64,000 bases of DNA from Microcosmobacter sp040493455 (GCF_040493455.1 NZ_JANFDA010000004.1:62001-126000), one strand, 5' to 3'; positions 33,642-43,148 are shown, counted from the stretch's first letter. Made by a program: numbers and translations. The notes: generated by a model not told the origin, from the letters alone.

Positions 33642-35379
33642 ATTCTTTAATGAACTTCATCCATCTTTTCTTATTAGAAGACGTGTACGATACTTTTAAT
33701 AAATATAGACCAGATTGTAGGCTTGAAACATCAAAGCTTATTAAACTACCGTTATTATCATAATGTGTTTCACTTACTTTGTTACCAAGAACATTAACAA
33801 TAGTCAGTACAACATCTTCTGATTGAATTCCTTCTATATTGATTAACGCTTTTGCAGGATTAGGAAATAAACTAAGCGTCTCTATATCGTTCTCACCAAT
33901 TGATAAAGTAGAACCTTCAACAATATTAAGTAATTGATTAGCATTAACATCGAAGAGTATATCTTCAAGACCACTCAGCCATTTTACTTTTACATAATCA
34001 ACCTCTGTATTAGAGCCGAGCCCAAAAACCTCAGTAGCAGAATTCTGAGACAAATACCCTTCTCCACAAAGCGTATAGCGATATTGAATGTCTCCATTTA
34101 TAGAAATCTCTATGATTGAGCCTATACCATCTTTATTACTTTGAGTACCTTCTAGCTTTACTTTTAACCAATTATTAGATGTTACGGTATTATTCTTCCA
34201 TAAATCTACTGGATCATTTTCTGTATTACTAACAATAATATCTACCAGTCCATCATTATCTATATCGCCTATGGCATTAGAGTGACTTGCCTGACTGTCG
34301 TTAAAAAAGCCATTGCTAACATCTTCTTCAAAATCAATTCCTCCCAAATATTCAAAGAAAATCGATGAATTATGAACTGTTGAGCCATCTAATGAACTAC
34401 TAACATATAAGTCTAAATCCATATCATTTTCAGCATCTAAAAAAACAGCTCCCCAGCATACTCCAAAAGTTAATGTCCCAGATGCTGTAGCAATATCTGA
34501 AAAGGTTCCATCGCCATTGTTCTTTAAAAACACATTACCATCATCTGGACTGTTTGTTACATATATATCAAACCATCCATCACTATCAAAATCATCTATG
34601 GTTACAGACATAGCATCTATAGCAACATTGGTTCCTGATATTATACTAACATCTGTAAAAGTTCCATCGCCATTATTCCTGTAAAGTATGTTTGGATTAA
34701 AAACTCGATCATTAGCGATATAAATGTCCTGCCATCCATCATTATCAAAATCGAAAAAGGCCGAACAAAAAGATAGATGCCCAACATCGCTAATTCCTGC
34801 AGTAGTACTTACATTTGTAAATGTACCATTCCCATTATTTCTGTATAGGTAATTAGGCACTACTTTGGCAGGATCAAAGCTCGAAAGAAAAACATCTAGA
34901 TTACCATCATTATCTATATCTCCCCACGACGCGCCATAAGTATATATATTATTTAACGGTAACCCAGTAATTGGCGTCACATCTATAAATGTATTATTTC
35001 CATCGTTTCTCAATAATTTATTTCCACTTGTGAAACTCGTAACATAGATATCCTTATCTCCATCATTATCGTAATCTACCCAATTCATCGCCTTAGTTTC
35101 ATATGTCAAATCTGGCATGGTGAAAAATTGCTCAACGAATGTCCCATTGACATTCTTAAAAAAACGTACGGGTTGATTCTGATCAGTTGTAAATGTTAGG
35201 TCATCCCACCCATCATCATCGAAATCAAAAAAGGTAACACCATTACCTATATAGGTATTACCACATGTAAAATCTAAACCAAGATCTTCTGCTACATTTT
35301 CAAAATTAATTTGAGCATGGAGAAGTGGTATTGAGAGTAAAGTATACAGAAATATTTTAAGGCTAAAAGAAGGTTTCAA
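33640..35379 (-). CDS. FG-GAP/VCBS repeat protein with ASPIC/UnbV domain and T9SS tail
   Basis: A 579-residue secreted protein. After a signal peptide (IFLYTLLSIPLLHAQ) there are at least six FG-GAP/VCBS repeats with calcium-binding loops such as DFDDDGWDDL, DYDNDGDKDIYV and DIDNDGNLDVFL, predicted to form a beta propeller. An ASPIC/UnbV domain follows (GLGSNTEVDYVKVKWLSG). The C-terminal about 75 residues (LFPNPAKALINIEG ... LQSGLYLLKV) are a type A T9SS sorting domain, so it is exported and attached at the surface. The only in-frame start that fits the signal peptide is TTG at 35379. The ligand is unknown. Confidence 0.87.
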   Translation of the reverse strand: MKPSFSLKIFLYTLLSIPLLHAQINFENVAEDLGLDFTCGNTYIGNGVTFFDFDDDGWDDLTFTTDQNQPVRFFKNVNGTFVEQFFTMPDLTYETKAMNWVDYDNDGDKDIYVTSFTSGNKLLRNDGNNTFIDVTPITGLPLNNIYTYGASWGDIDNDGNLDVFLSSFDPAKVVPNYLYRNNGNGTFTNVSTTAGISDVGHLSFCSAFFDFDNDGWQDIYIANDRVFNPNILYRNNGDGTFTDVSIISGTNVAIDAMSVTIDDFDSDGWFDIYVTNSPDDGNVFLKNNGDGTFSDIATASGTLTFGVCWGAVFLDAENDMDLDLYVSSSLDGSTVHNSSIFFEYLGGIDFEEDVSNGFFNDSQASHSNAIGDIDNDGLVDIIVSNTENDPVDLWKNNTVTSNNWLKVKLEGTQSNKDGIGSIIEISINGDIQYRYTLCGEGYLSQNSATEVFGLGSNTEVDYVKVKWLSGLEDILFDVNANQLLNIVEGSTLSIGENDIETLSLFPNPAKALINIEGIQSEDVVLTIVNVLGNKVSETHYDNNGSLISFDVSSLQSGLYLLKVSYTSSNKKRWMKFIKE

Positions 35380-35406
35380 ACTAGTATTTTTAAGCGTTTT
35401 GACTCC

Positions 35407-35438
35407 TAAAATTATAAAATTTGCCGAGTTATACCCAA
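35407..35438 (-). promoter_or_regulatory. Candidate promoter of the FG-GAP gene
   Basis: On the minus strand TTG (35438-35436), a 21-bp spacer and TAATTTTA (35414-35407, one mismatch from TAnnTTTG). It would start transcription about 20 bp before the TTG start codon. Confidence 0.4.
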
Positions 35439-35514
35439 CTTAATAGTTTTTTAACTCGTTTTGATGCACATCTGGTAAGTAAAAGCCTTATAATCCTTAA
35501 GTTTTTGACCAAAT

Positions 35515-35547
35515 TTTGACCTAAGCATTAAATTATTGTTAGGTTTG
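35515..35547 (+). promoter_or_regulatory. Promoter of the arylsulfotransferase-like gene
   Basis: TTTG at 35515-35518, a 21-bp spacer and TAGGTTTG at 35540-35547 match the Bacteroidota promoter consensus. The start would be near 35552, leaving a leader of about 34 nt. Confidence 0.7.
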
Positions 35548-35585
35548 TAAAAAAAATTGCGACAAATCCTTAAACTACTCACTAC

Positions 35586-37229
35586 ATGAAGAAAAAATTA
35601 CTTTTAAACTTATTCTTAGCTTTCACCATTTCATTTTCGTTTTCTCAAAATACTGTTGGAATAATTTCAGCTGAAAATGGTGTTCAAGATGGGTATACGC
35701 TTTTCACCAACCATACGACTACATTCTTAATTGACAACTGTGGTAGATTAATTAATCAATGGGATAGTGCATTCATTACAGGTGTAGCGGTGTACTTATT
35801 ACCAAACGGAAACATACTACGTGCTGGACGCAGTGTTGGTACTAGTACTATTGGTTTTGGTGGTCAAGGTGGAATTATAGAGATTTTTGACTGGGATGGT
35901 AATATTGTTTGGCAATACGAGTATAGTACAGAAGAGCACAGACAACATCATGATGTCTTTCCGATGCCAAATGGTAATGTGCTAATTCTAGCTGCAAGTG
36001 TGGTTTCTGAAGCAGATGCCATACAAGCTGGAAGAGACCCAAGTTTTATTACTGAAGGTTTAGTATACAATGAGCGTATTATTGAGGTAGAACCTGTTGG
36101 TTTTGATCAAGGTAATATTGTATGGGAATGGAATATTTTTGATCATCTTATCCAAGATTTTGATAACACAAAAGACAATTTTGGTACTGTTGCCGATAAT
36201 CCTCAAAAACTTGATGTCAATTTTTTGAATGGCGGTTTAGGGGACAAAAATTGGTTGCATGTTAACTCCATACAATACGATCCTGTATTAGATCAAATAG
36301 TAATCAGCTCAAGAAACCTCAGTGAAATATGGGTGATAGATCACTCTACCACTACAGCTGAGGCAGCTACAGGATCTGGAGGTACTTACGGTATGGGAGG
36401 CGACTTGTTGTATCGTTGGGGAAATCCACAATCTTATAGACAAGGTACAGAAGACGATCGCCAATTGTATGGACAACATTACCCGCACATTATTGGTCAA
36501 GGCTTAGAAGATGAAGGCAAGATTATTGTTTTTAATAATGGTAATGGAAGAACGCCTGGTTTTTCTGAAGTGTTCATATTTGATCCACCTGAAGATAGTC
36601 CTGGCGTGTATTCTTACACAGCAGATACTGCTTATGGACCAGCTACTCCAGAGTTCAACTATTCTGGCAACTCAATCTTTGGTGACTTTTACTCAGCCAT
36701 TGTAAGTGGTGCTCAAAGATTACCAAATGGAAATACCTTAATTTGTGAAGGAAGAACAGGAGAGTTTTTTGAAATTAACGAAATAGGAAACATCGTATGG
36801 GAATATGTAAATCCTGTGAATAATGCAGATGGGACTTTCAGTACTCAAGGAGATCCGCCATCACCTCAAAACCTTACGTTTAGAGCATTAAAGTATGCGC
36901 CTGACTATGGTGCTTTTGTCGGTAGAGATCTTACTCCTGGAGCTCCATTAGAGTTAAATCCAGATTTAATGCCTTGTGACAATCTTAGTGTTGATGAGTT
37001 TGAGTTGAACCCTGTATCGCTCTACCCTAACCCAACTAAAGATTTTATTTCTATTGAAAGTAATATAACTATCAACAGTTATGAAATCTATGATCTTTTA
37101 GGTAAAAAAATCGCTTCTAATGAGCTTATAAATAATTCTATTAATGTTAGTGATTTAAATTCTGGAATGTATATCCTGAATTTATATTCTGACTCTGGTA
37201 AGACCAGTAAAAGAATTGTGAAGCAATAG
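35586..37229 (+). CDS. Arylsulfotransferase-like secreted protein with T9SS tail
   Basis: A 547-residue secreted protein. The signal peptide (LLLNLFLAFTISFSFSQ) is followed by a beta-propeller resembling the arylsulfotransferase (ASST) family: repeated blades of the type DWDGNIVWQYEY, HHDVFPMPNGNVLIL, HVNSIQYDPVLDQIVISSR and AQRLPNGNTLICEGRTG. ASST enzymes move sulfate between phenols; the His residues in HHDVF and HVNS may be the catalytic ones, but activity is not certain. The C-terminal about 75 residues (LYPNPTKDFISIES ... LNSGMYILNLY) are a type A T9SS sorting domain. It is divergent from the FG-GAP gene. Confidence 0.85.
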   Translation: MKKKLLLNLFLAFTISFSFSQNTVGIISAENGVQDGYTLFTNHTTTFLIDNCGRLINQWDSAFITGVAVYLLPNGNILRAGRSVGTSTIGFGGQGGIIEIFDWDGNIVWQYEYSTEEHRQHHDVFPMPNGNVLILAASVVSEADAIQAGRDPSFITEGLVYNERIIEVEPVGFDQGNIVWEWNIFDHLIQDFDNTKDNFGTVADNPQKLDVNFLNGGLGDKNWLHVNSIQYDPVLDQIVISSRNLSEIWVIDHSTTTAEAATGSGGTYGMGGDLLYRWGNPQSYRQGTEDDRQLYGQHYPHIIGQGLEDEGKIIVFNNGNGRTPGFSEVFIFDPPEDSPGVYSYTADTAYGPATPEFNYSGNSIFGDFYSAIVSGAQRLPNGNTLICEGRTGEFFEINEIGNIVWEYVNPVNNADGTFSTQGDPPSPQNLTFRALKYAPDYGAFVGRDLTPGAPLELNPDLMPCDNLSVDEFELNPVSLYPNPTKDFISIESNITINSYEIYDLLGKKIASNELINNSINVSDLNSGMYILNLYSDSGKTSKRIVKQ

Positions 37230-37255
37230 ATTTAAAATTAACACACATATTTTAG

Positions 37256-37286
37256 AAGCCATTCCAATTAGAGGATGGCTTTTTTA
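37256..37286 (+). terminator. Terminator after the arylsulfotransferase-like gene
   Basis: AAGCCATTCC (37256-37265) pairs with GGATGGCTT (37273-37281) with one bulge, followed by T residues. It overlaps the region where a -33 element for rlmB would be expected. Confidence 0.75.
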
Positions 37287-37289
37287 GTT

Positions 37290-37297
37290 TACTTTTG
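37290..37297 (+). promoter_or_regulatory. Promoter -7 element touching the rlmB start
   Basis: TACTTTTG is an exact TAnnTTTG match that ends only five bases before the rlmB ATG at 37303. If it is used, transcription starts at or within two bases of the ATG and the mRNA is leaderless. Confidence 0.5.
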
Positions 37298-37302
37298 CGC
37301 TA

Positions 37303-38037
37303 ATGAAAGATGATACTACCATATTCGGAATACGTGCTGTAATTGAAGCCATTAACTCTGGAGAAACTATTGATAAGGTTTTTATACAGAAAGGATTGCA
37401 AGGTAATCTGTTCGCAGAATTAGATCAATTGATACGAAAAGAAAACATTAATGCGTCTTACGTTCCGGTTGAAAAGCTAAATAGAATTACAAGGAAAAAC
37501 CATCAAGGGGTTATTGCTCATATTTCACCTATATCCTACTGGAATATTGAAGAATTGGTAGCCTCTACTTTTGAATCGGGTAAAACTCCGCTTTTCTTAT
37601 TACTAGATCAACTTAGTGATGTTCGAAACTTTGGTGCTATCATCAGAACTGCAGAATGTACAGGTGTCTCTGGTATTATTGTTCAGAAAAAAGGTGGCGC
37701 CCCTGTTAATGGAGATACTGTAAAGACTAGTGCTGGAGCAATCTTCAAAATTCCTATTTGCAAAGTAGATCATATTAAAGATGCCATGTTCTATATGCAG
37801 TCTTCTGGCATTAAAGTGATCGCTGCTACTGAAAAAGCTGATGATACTATTTATAAGGTTGATCTAAAAGATCCTTGTGCCATCATTATGGGTTCAGAAG
37901 GAAAAGGTATATCACCTTCAGTATTAAAATTAGTAGATGAGCAAGCTAAACTGCCTATTTTAGGTGAGATACAATCGCTCAATGTTTCTGTTGCGTGTGG
38001 AGCATTTCTATATGAAGCAGTGAGACAACGAAGTTAA
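37303..38037 (+). CDS. rlmB: 23S rRNA (guanosine-2'-O-)-methyltransferase RlmB
   Basis: A 244-residue SpoU-type methyltransferase expected to methylate the ribose of G2251 in 23S rRNA with S-adenosylmethionine. The N-terminal substrate-binding domain (TTIFGIRAVIEAINSGETIDK) is followed by the knotted SPOUT domain with motif 1 RNFGAIIRTAECTG, motif 2 IIMGSEGKGIS and motif 3 LNVSVACGAFLYE. The stop codon shares the sequence TTAA with the stop of the convergent rhomboid gene. Confidence 0.94.
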   Translation: MKDDTTIFGIRAVIEAINSGETIDKVFIQKGLQGNLFAELDQLIRKENINASYVPVEKLNRITRKNHQGVIAHISPISYWNIEELVASTFESGKTPLFLLLDQLSDVRNFGAIIRTAECTGVSGIIVQKKGGAPVNGDTVKTSAGAIFKIPICKVDHIKDAMFYMQSSGIKVIAATEKADDTIYKVDLKDPCAIIMGSEGKGISPSVLKLVDEQAKLPILGEIQSLNVSVACGAFLYEAVRQRS

Positions 38038-38786
38038 TCCTCTCCTCTATTCTCTTTGTATTTATATCTAATGATAATTCGTTTTGGAGGCGAAGGTGCT
38101 TCCTCAGGTAGTTCTTCATCATTACCAATAGATTCTATGAAGTTTCCATCTTCATCAAAATGTTTCATAAACTCATCGTCGTCTTCATTATAGTCTGGTG
38201 CTTCCCAAAGGTATCGTTCTGGTTTTGCGATTTGTTTTCTAAAGATCAAGGCAAAGACAAGCCCTGTGATAAGCCCTGCTAAATGCCCTTCCCACGAAAT
38301 GCCTTGCTTTACAGGAAACACATACCATATCATACTACCATATAAAAACACAACAAGCAATGACAAGGCAATTAACCTGTAATGCCTTGCGAATACTCCC
38401 TTAAAGAATATAAAGCTTACCAAAACATATATAAGCCCACTAGCACCAATATGATTGGCTGGTCGCCCAATAAACCAAGTAATTAAACCAGAGAGTAATA
38501 TGCCGTATAGAATCACCTTCCAGCTAATGGCTCTATAGAAGTAAAATAATGCCATAGATAAGACGAACAATGGAATCGTATTGTGGTACAGATGTGTCAT
38601 GTCTCCATGGATAAAAGGACTAAATACCACGCCTCTAAGTCCTGTGAATGTAAGCGGATAAATTCCGAAGGCTTTAAATCCTGAAAACACTCTTATCTGA
38701 AACCAAAAGGTTAGCCATATCAGTAGTACAAACAATAAAGGGTAGGCAATTACACCTGTTGAATATTTGAATTGAGACTGGCTCAT
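38034..38786 (-). CDS. Rhomboid family intramembrane serine protease
   Basis: A 250-residue membrane protease with six predicted helices. The catalytic dyad is Ser116 in HIGASGLIY and His168 in WEGHLAGLI, and the oxyanion-side HLYHNT motif is at residues 65-70. After the last helix there is an acidic cytoplasmic tail of about 65 residues. It cleaves membrane-bound substrates within or near the bilayer; the target is unknown. It converges with rlmB and overlaps it by four bases. Confidence 0.93.
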   Translation of the reverse strand: MSQSQFKYSTGVIAYPLLFVLLIWLTFWFQIRVFSGFKAFGIYPLTFTGLRGVVFSPFIHGDMTHLYHNTIPLFVLSMALFYFYRAISWKVILYGILLSGLITWFIGRPANHIGASGLIYVLVSFIFFKGVFARHYRLIALSLLVVFLYGSMIWYVFPVKQGISWEGHLAGLITGLVFALIFRKQIAKPERYLWEAPDYNEDDDEFMKHFDEDGNFIESIGNDEELPEEAPSPPKRIIIRYKYKENRGED

Positions 38787-38874
38787 GCTCTAAATTTATT
38801 ACAATCCTGTCAAATATCTAGCCATTAGCATTTATAATGAAAAATTGTCATTCGCATTTTCGTAATTTTACATT

Positions 38875-40155
38875 ATGAATACACCTTTAGCGGAACGACT
38901 GAGACCAAAAACTCTAGAAGACTACTTAAGCCAAAAGCATCTTGTTGGCACAAATGGCGCACTAACACACCAAATAAAACAAGGAGTGATACCCTCGATG
39001 ATTTTTTGGGGACCTCCTGGAATTGGCAAAACAACACTTGCTAATATTATTGCTATTGAATCTGAACGCCCATTTTATAAGCTTAGTGCTATTAACTCTG
39101 GCGTGAAGGATATTAGAGAGGTTATTGATAAGGCTAAAAAAAGTGGTGGTTTATTTACCGCAAAAAATCCCATTCTTTTTATTGATGAAATCCATAGATT
39201 TAGCAAATCTCAGCAAGATTCGTTACTGGAAGCAGTTGAGAAAGGTTGGGTAACATTAGTTGGTGCTACGACAGAGAATCCGAGCTTTGAGGTTATTTCA
39301 GCATTATTATCACGTTGTCAGGTTTATGTATTGAATTCATTCGGAAAGTTAGAGCTAGAGCAGTTATTAGAAAGAGCCATAACTCAAGATGAAATTCTCT
39401 CCAAGAGAACTATTTCATTGAAAGAAACCGAATCTCTATTAAAACTATCTGGAGGAGATGCACGTAAATTGCTCAATATTTTTGAATTGATAGTCACTTC
39501 TTTTGACAAAGATGAAGATGTTATTATCACGAATGATATCGTTGAAGAAAAAGTACAGAGCAATACGGTTCGCTATGACAAAACTGGTGAACAGCATTAC
39601 GATATCATTTCAGCATTTATTAAATCCATAAGAGGAAGCGATCCTAATGCAGCTGTATATTGGTTGGCCAGAATGATCGAAGGCGGTGAGGATGTAAAAT
39701 TTATTGCCAGACGTTTGGTTATTCTTGCGAGTGAAGACATTGGAAATGCAAATCCTACAGCTTTAGTATTGGCTAACAACACCTTCCAAGCTGTCTCTGT
39801 AATTGGGAATCCAGAATCTCGTATCATACTCAGTCAATGCGCTACATATTTGGCTAGTTCTCCAAAAAGTAACGCGTCTTATAAAGCCATAAAACAGGCA
39901 CAACAGCTTATTAGGGAAACAGGTGATCTTTCCGTACCACTATCTATAAGAAATGCACCTACAAAGCTTATGAAAGAACTTGGTTATGGAGACGATTATA
40001 AATATGCTCACGAATATGAACAGAACTTTGTAGCTCATGAGTTTTTACCAGACTCGATCACTAATACAACTTTCTATGATCCAGGTAATAATCCTAGAGA
40101 ACGCGCGCATCGCGAATTTTTAAAACAACGTTGGAAAGACAAATATGGGTACTAG
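38875..40155 (+). CDS. rarA: Replication-associated recombination protein A (AAA+ ATPase)
   Basis: A 426-residue clamp-loader-like AAA+ ATPase (RarA/MgsA/WRNIP1 family) acting at stalled replication forks. Walker A is GPPGIGKT at residues 46-53, Walker B is LFIDEIHRF, the sensor region is GATTENPSF, and the C-terminal oligomerisation domain contains DPNAAVYWLARMIEGGED and the RAHREFLKQRW end. The stop codon shares CTAG with the stop of the convergent gene. Confidence 0.95.
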   Translation: MNTPLAERLRPKTLEDYLSQKHLVGTNGALTHQIKQGVIPSMIFWGPPGIGKTTLANIIAIESERPFYKLSAINSGVKDIREVIDKAKKSGGLFTAKNPILFIDEIHRFSKSQQDSLLEAVEKGWVTLVGATTENPSFEVISALLSRCQVYVLNSFGKLELEQLLERAITQDEILSKRTISLKETESLLKLSGGDARKLLNIFELIVTSFDKDEDVIITNDIVEEKVQSNTVRYDKTGEQHYDIISAFIKSIRGSDPNAAVYWLARMIEGGEDVKFIARRLVILASEDIGNANPTALVLANNTFQAVSVIGNPESRIILSQCATYLASSPKSNASYKAIKQAQQLIRETGDLSVPLSIRNAPTKLMKELGYGDDYKYAHEYEQNFVAHEFLPDSITNTTFYDPGNNPRERAHREFLKQRWKDKYGY

Positions 40156-41048
40156 AACTTAATGCTAAGCCCTTTAGACTTCAAGCTTTTACTATCATTT
40201 TCAGCATAAATCCAAACATCTCCTTTTTTATAGACTATAGCGTCTTCACCCTTTACGATAAAAACATCTTTCACTCCAGAGTATAATAAAACCATAACTT
40301 TCTTTGGTGTGGTATCCACCAATTGAAAACCATTATCTATAGGTTGGGCATAAAGTACATCTGCTTTTTCTTCTACTTTGGTTTCGGCTGTTTCCTTAAC
40401 TTCTTCTACAACATCTTCAACTACGCTAACGGCTTCGTTAACAGCTTCACTAACGTCTTCTTTCATTTCTGTTTCTACTACATCAGTTTCCTTCTTCTCT
40501 TTTAGAGCTTTCACTTCTTCTTCTAGCTCCTTTATTTTGGCTTCGGCTGTTTTTACCTCTTCTTCGTTTGAGCTACTCACTTTTAATGATCTAGACAGTA
40601 CAGCATCACTGGGTTCGTATGTATAGGATAAGGCTCTAATAGAATTGAAGGCTTCTCTTAAGGCAAGATTGTATGCTTTAGCGTATTGTTTTTCTTTGCT
40701 CTCTCCTATTCCGGAAGACAGTACTATATTACCATCGCAATCCACAAGGTCGATTTGTAGTTTGGTCCTTAAAAATCCTTTTATTTTTTTTACTTCGGAC
40801 GTAAGTCCCAAACACTTGTTATACGTTAGATCTTCTGGAAACTCATCACCAACCATATAAGCAGTAAAACCATATTTATTGAACAAAAACTTGGTCAACG
40901 AGTTTAGTTGGTACTTATCTTTCCCAGAATTGAACTCATATTGATCTGGTACGATGATATATTTATAGTTGTTGATACTCTTTTGGCCAAATGCTATTAA
41001 TCCAAAAATGCATGCGATAAATGTGATGTAAAAATTCCTAACCTTCAT
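40152..41048 (-). CDS. Secreted protein with Glu/Val-rich coiled coil
   Basis: A 298-residue exported protein of unknown function. A signal peptide (FYITFIACIFGLIAFGQ) precedes a domain with KYIIVPDQYEF and NSLTKFLFNKYGF, which recurs in flavobacterial hypothetical proteins. Residues about 165-235 form a charged helix rich in Glu, Lys and Val, probably a coiled coil. A short beta-rich end follows. I start at the ATG at 41048; the codon two before it is TTG. It converges with rarA. Confidence 0.75.
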   Translation of the reverse strand: MKVRNFYITFIACIFGLIAFGQKSINNYKYIIVPDQYEFNSGKDKYQLNSLTKFLFNKYGFTAYMVGDEFPEDLTYNKCLGLTSEVKKIKGFLRTKLQIDLVDCDGNIVLSSGIGESKEKQYAKAYNLALREAFNSIRALSYTYEPSDAVLSRSLKVSSSNEEEVKTAEAKIKELEEEVKALKEKKETDVVETEMKEDVSEAVNEAVSVVEDVVEEVKETAETKVEEKADVLYAQPIDNGFQLVDTTPKKVMVLLYSGVKDVFIVKGEDAIVYKKGDVWIYAENDSKSLKSKGLSIKF

Positions 41049-41146
41049 ATTCAAAAAAATTACTGATATAGCTGTAAAGATACACTTTGCGTGTTAGATA
41101 TTATTATGGATGCAGAGATTATTTTAAATCGAAAAAACAGACGTAA

Positions 41147-41836
41147 TTATAAATACTTTTTTAATTCTATAAGCTCATTGACTTGCTTAATGTCTTCTTT
41201 GAGATGTTCTTTTCTGTAGTTAAAGAAAATAGCATCCATACCTATATTTAGTGCGCCTTGGACGTCAGCTTCCAAGTTATCTCCAATCATCACACTTTCA
41301 TCATTCTTAGCATTTGCAGATTTTAATGCGAAATCAAAAATATAGGGATTGGGTTTTTTGACACCTGCTTGTTCGGAGTTTGTTACTGTTTTAAAATATG
41401 TCGAAATTCCAGACGTATTCATTTTCTTTTGTTGCGCTTCTTCAAATCCATTGGTAATGATATGCAGCTCATAATTTGCTTTCAAATACTCCAGAATATA
41501 CATCGTGTTATCAAACAAGTGATTAAACGTAGTAAGATGCGTAATATAGTCTTCTGATAATTGGTTAATGATAGTATCGCTTATTTCATGATTTATGCTA
41601 TCAAAACTATCCTTCAATCTTCCGTATCTAAGTTCTGGCTTTTTGATACGTTCCTCTCTGTAAAGTTTCCAGTAGTCAAGATTTATGGGTTCATAGGCTC
41701 CTAGGAAATCGTCTAAATTAATTTTGAGATCATGAAGTTGGAATATTTTTTCAAATGCCAAAGCAGAGTTTTTATCAAAATCCCAAAGGGTGTGATCTAA
41801 ATCGAAAAAAACGTGTTTTACTTTTTTAAGCTTCAT
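41147..41836 (-). CDS. YjjG family noncanonical pyrimidine nucleotidase (HAD)
   Basis: A 229-residue HAD-superfamily phosphatase. Motif I is FFDLDHTLWDF with Asp11 and Asp13, motif II is IITNGF, and motif III and IV are KKPNPYIFDFAL and MIGDNLEADVQGA. The sequence follows the YjjG subfamily, which cleaves modified pyrimidine mononucleotides. Its start lies inside the end of the upstream deacetylase-like gene (11-bp overlap), so the two are cotranscribed. Confidence 0.9.
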   Translation of the reverse strand: MKLKKVKHVFFDLDHTLWDFDKNSALAFEKIFQLHDLKINLDDFLGAYEPINLDYWKLYREERIKKPELRYGRLKDSFDSINHEISDTIINQLSEDYITHLTTFNHLFDNTMYILEYLKANYELHIITNGFEEAQQKKMNTSGISTYFKTVTNSEQAGVKKPNPYIFDFALKSANAKNDESVMIGDNLEADVQGALNIGMDAIFFNYRKEHLKEDIKQVNELIELKKYL

Positions 41837-43127
41837 CTGTTGATTCTAAAATAAGCGTGAATAACTCTCTGAACCCTTTCCAGCGTTCATTATCGCTAAA
41901 TGTATAATTGTGAAATACTGGGACAAATGTCCCGTTAACTTGTTTTACTTTATCAATAAGTCGTAGTAATGTTTCTTTTTTGTCTAGTTGAGATTTGTGC
42001 TTCAATAAGGCATAATCGAAACATTGAAATGGGTTGACTTGCAGTGGCGTTTGTATTTCGTAATCTAAATCGTAAAACTGAAACGGTGTACATGTTCCTG
42101 CCCTAAACCCAAGGTGATTGATGTAACCCATTGTATAATCTTGATTGACTTCTAATTCGATCAGATTTCTGTAAGACTCGGGTAAATTGAGTTTAGAATA
42201 TGAATTACGAGTGGCTTCTAGTTTAAAATTGGTAATGCTCTCGAGCTTTTGCTTTTCTTTCTTTAAAATATTGATATCCTCAAGTGCAAAATAAGATGCC
42301 TTTAGCCCAATCTTACAATAATCTGAAACCGATTTTATTAAGGATACAAATGCTCTTTTATTGGTACTTATGTTTTTATCGAAAGTGGAATAACTGCCAA
42401 TTAAAAAGAACACTATAAACTTAGAATTGTAATGCTTCTGCTTAGTGATAATCCACTTAAAGGTATCGTAAGGATCTCGTACAAATCCTGTTAATGTTGA
42501 GTATCGTTTATATAGTTGTCTCAACTTCAACCTGAAAAGATCTCCTAGAGTACCTCCAACAGTTCTTAATAACCCTTTATTTTTGAAGTAATATGCCATA
42601 GGTACATCTATAACGGGTTTCACAGAATAGTGTCGCTCAGGAAAGTCGAAATCTGGAAATCGCTCTACTAAAATTTCTTTAAGCTTATAGGCCCAAATGT
42701 CTACCACTGGTTGGTCTAAGAAATCGTGTTTATATGCAATACTCTCAGTTGCCAAATATCTTCCGTATTCGTCTTTTACATGAGGCAGATATTCTTCATA
42801 ACGGCTTAGGAGGTAAAACGAGGCTGCAAAAATATCGTAGGGTAAATTGCTCCGCTCACCTGTTGAGAAAAACCCAATGGTTGTATCCCAATGCTGTACT
42901 GAAACATCTATATCTGAAAGCCCTTGCTCAAAAAGTATGCTGTGACTTCTAATGAAAATCTCACCGCTCAGAGGCTGCCTAGTATAAGACATTTTCAAGC
43001 TATTGTGTGCTATAAAATCTTCAACTTTATCTGTAAATGTTACAGGAATACCCAAAATTCGTTTACAAACATGTTTGAATGTAAACGTAAGCCTAGGCGT
43101 AATTTTATGGGTATAAACTAGAAGCAT
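41826..43127 (-). CDS. Polysaccharide deacetylase family protein
   Basis: A 433-residue protein of the flavobacterial polysaccharide-deacetylase type: an N-terminal DUF7033-like region (about 1-130, with LPYDIFAASFYLLSRYEEYLP) and a C-terminal region with a degenerate deacetylase barrel. HLGFRAGTCTPF and PVFHNYTFSDNERW resemble late NodB motifs, whereas a classic early Asp-Asp metal motif is not clear. No signal peptide is visible. It may act in cell-envelope glycan metabolism, or be non-catalytic. It overlaps the YjjG gene by 11 bp. Confidence 0.75.
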   Translation of the reverse strand: MLLVYTHKITPRLTFTFKHVCKRILGIPVTFTDKVEDFIAHNSLKMSYTRQPLSGEIFIRSHSILFEQGLSDIDVSVQHWDTTIGFFSTGERSNLPYDIFAASFYLLSRYEEYLPHVKDEYGRYLATESIAYKHDFLDQPVVDIWAYKLKEILVERFPDFDFPERHYSVKPVIDVPMAYYFKNKGLLRTVGGTLGDLFRLKLRQLYKRYSTLTGFVRDPYDTFKWIITKQKHYNSKFIVFFLIGSYSTFDKNISTNKRAFVSLIKSVSDYCKIGLKASYFALEDINILKKEKQKLESITNFKLEATRNSYSKLNLPESYRNLIELEVNQDYTMGYINHLGFRAGTCTPFQFYDLDYEIQTPLQVNPFQCFDYALLKHKSQLDKKETLLRLIDKVKQVNGTFVPVFHNYTFSDNERWKGFRELFTLILESTDEA

Positions 43128-43148
43128 TTAAGGTTTCAAAAAAAAGCA

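Noticed and set aside
38847..38853. GTCATTC before rarA as another REP element
   Set aside because: No matching GAATGAC lies within 100 bp and there is no inner palindrome.
41826..43127. Active polysaccharide deacetylase
   Set aside because: The early metal-binding Asp-Asp motif is not clear, so I keep only the family-level call.
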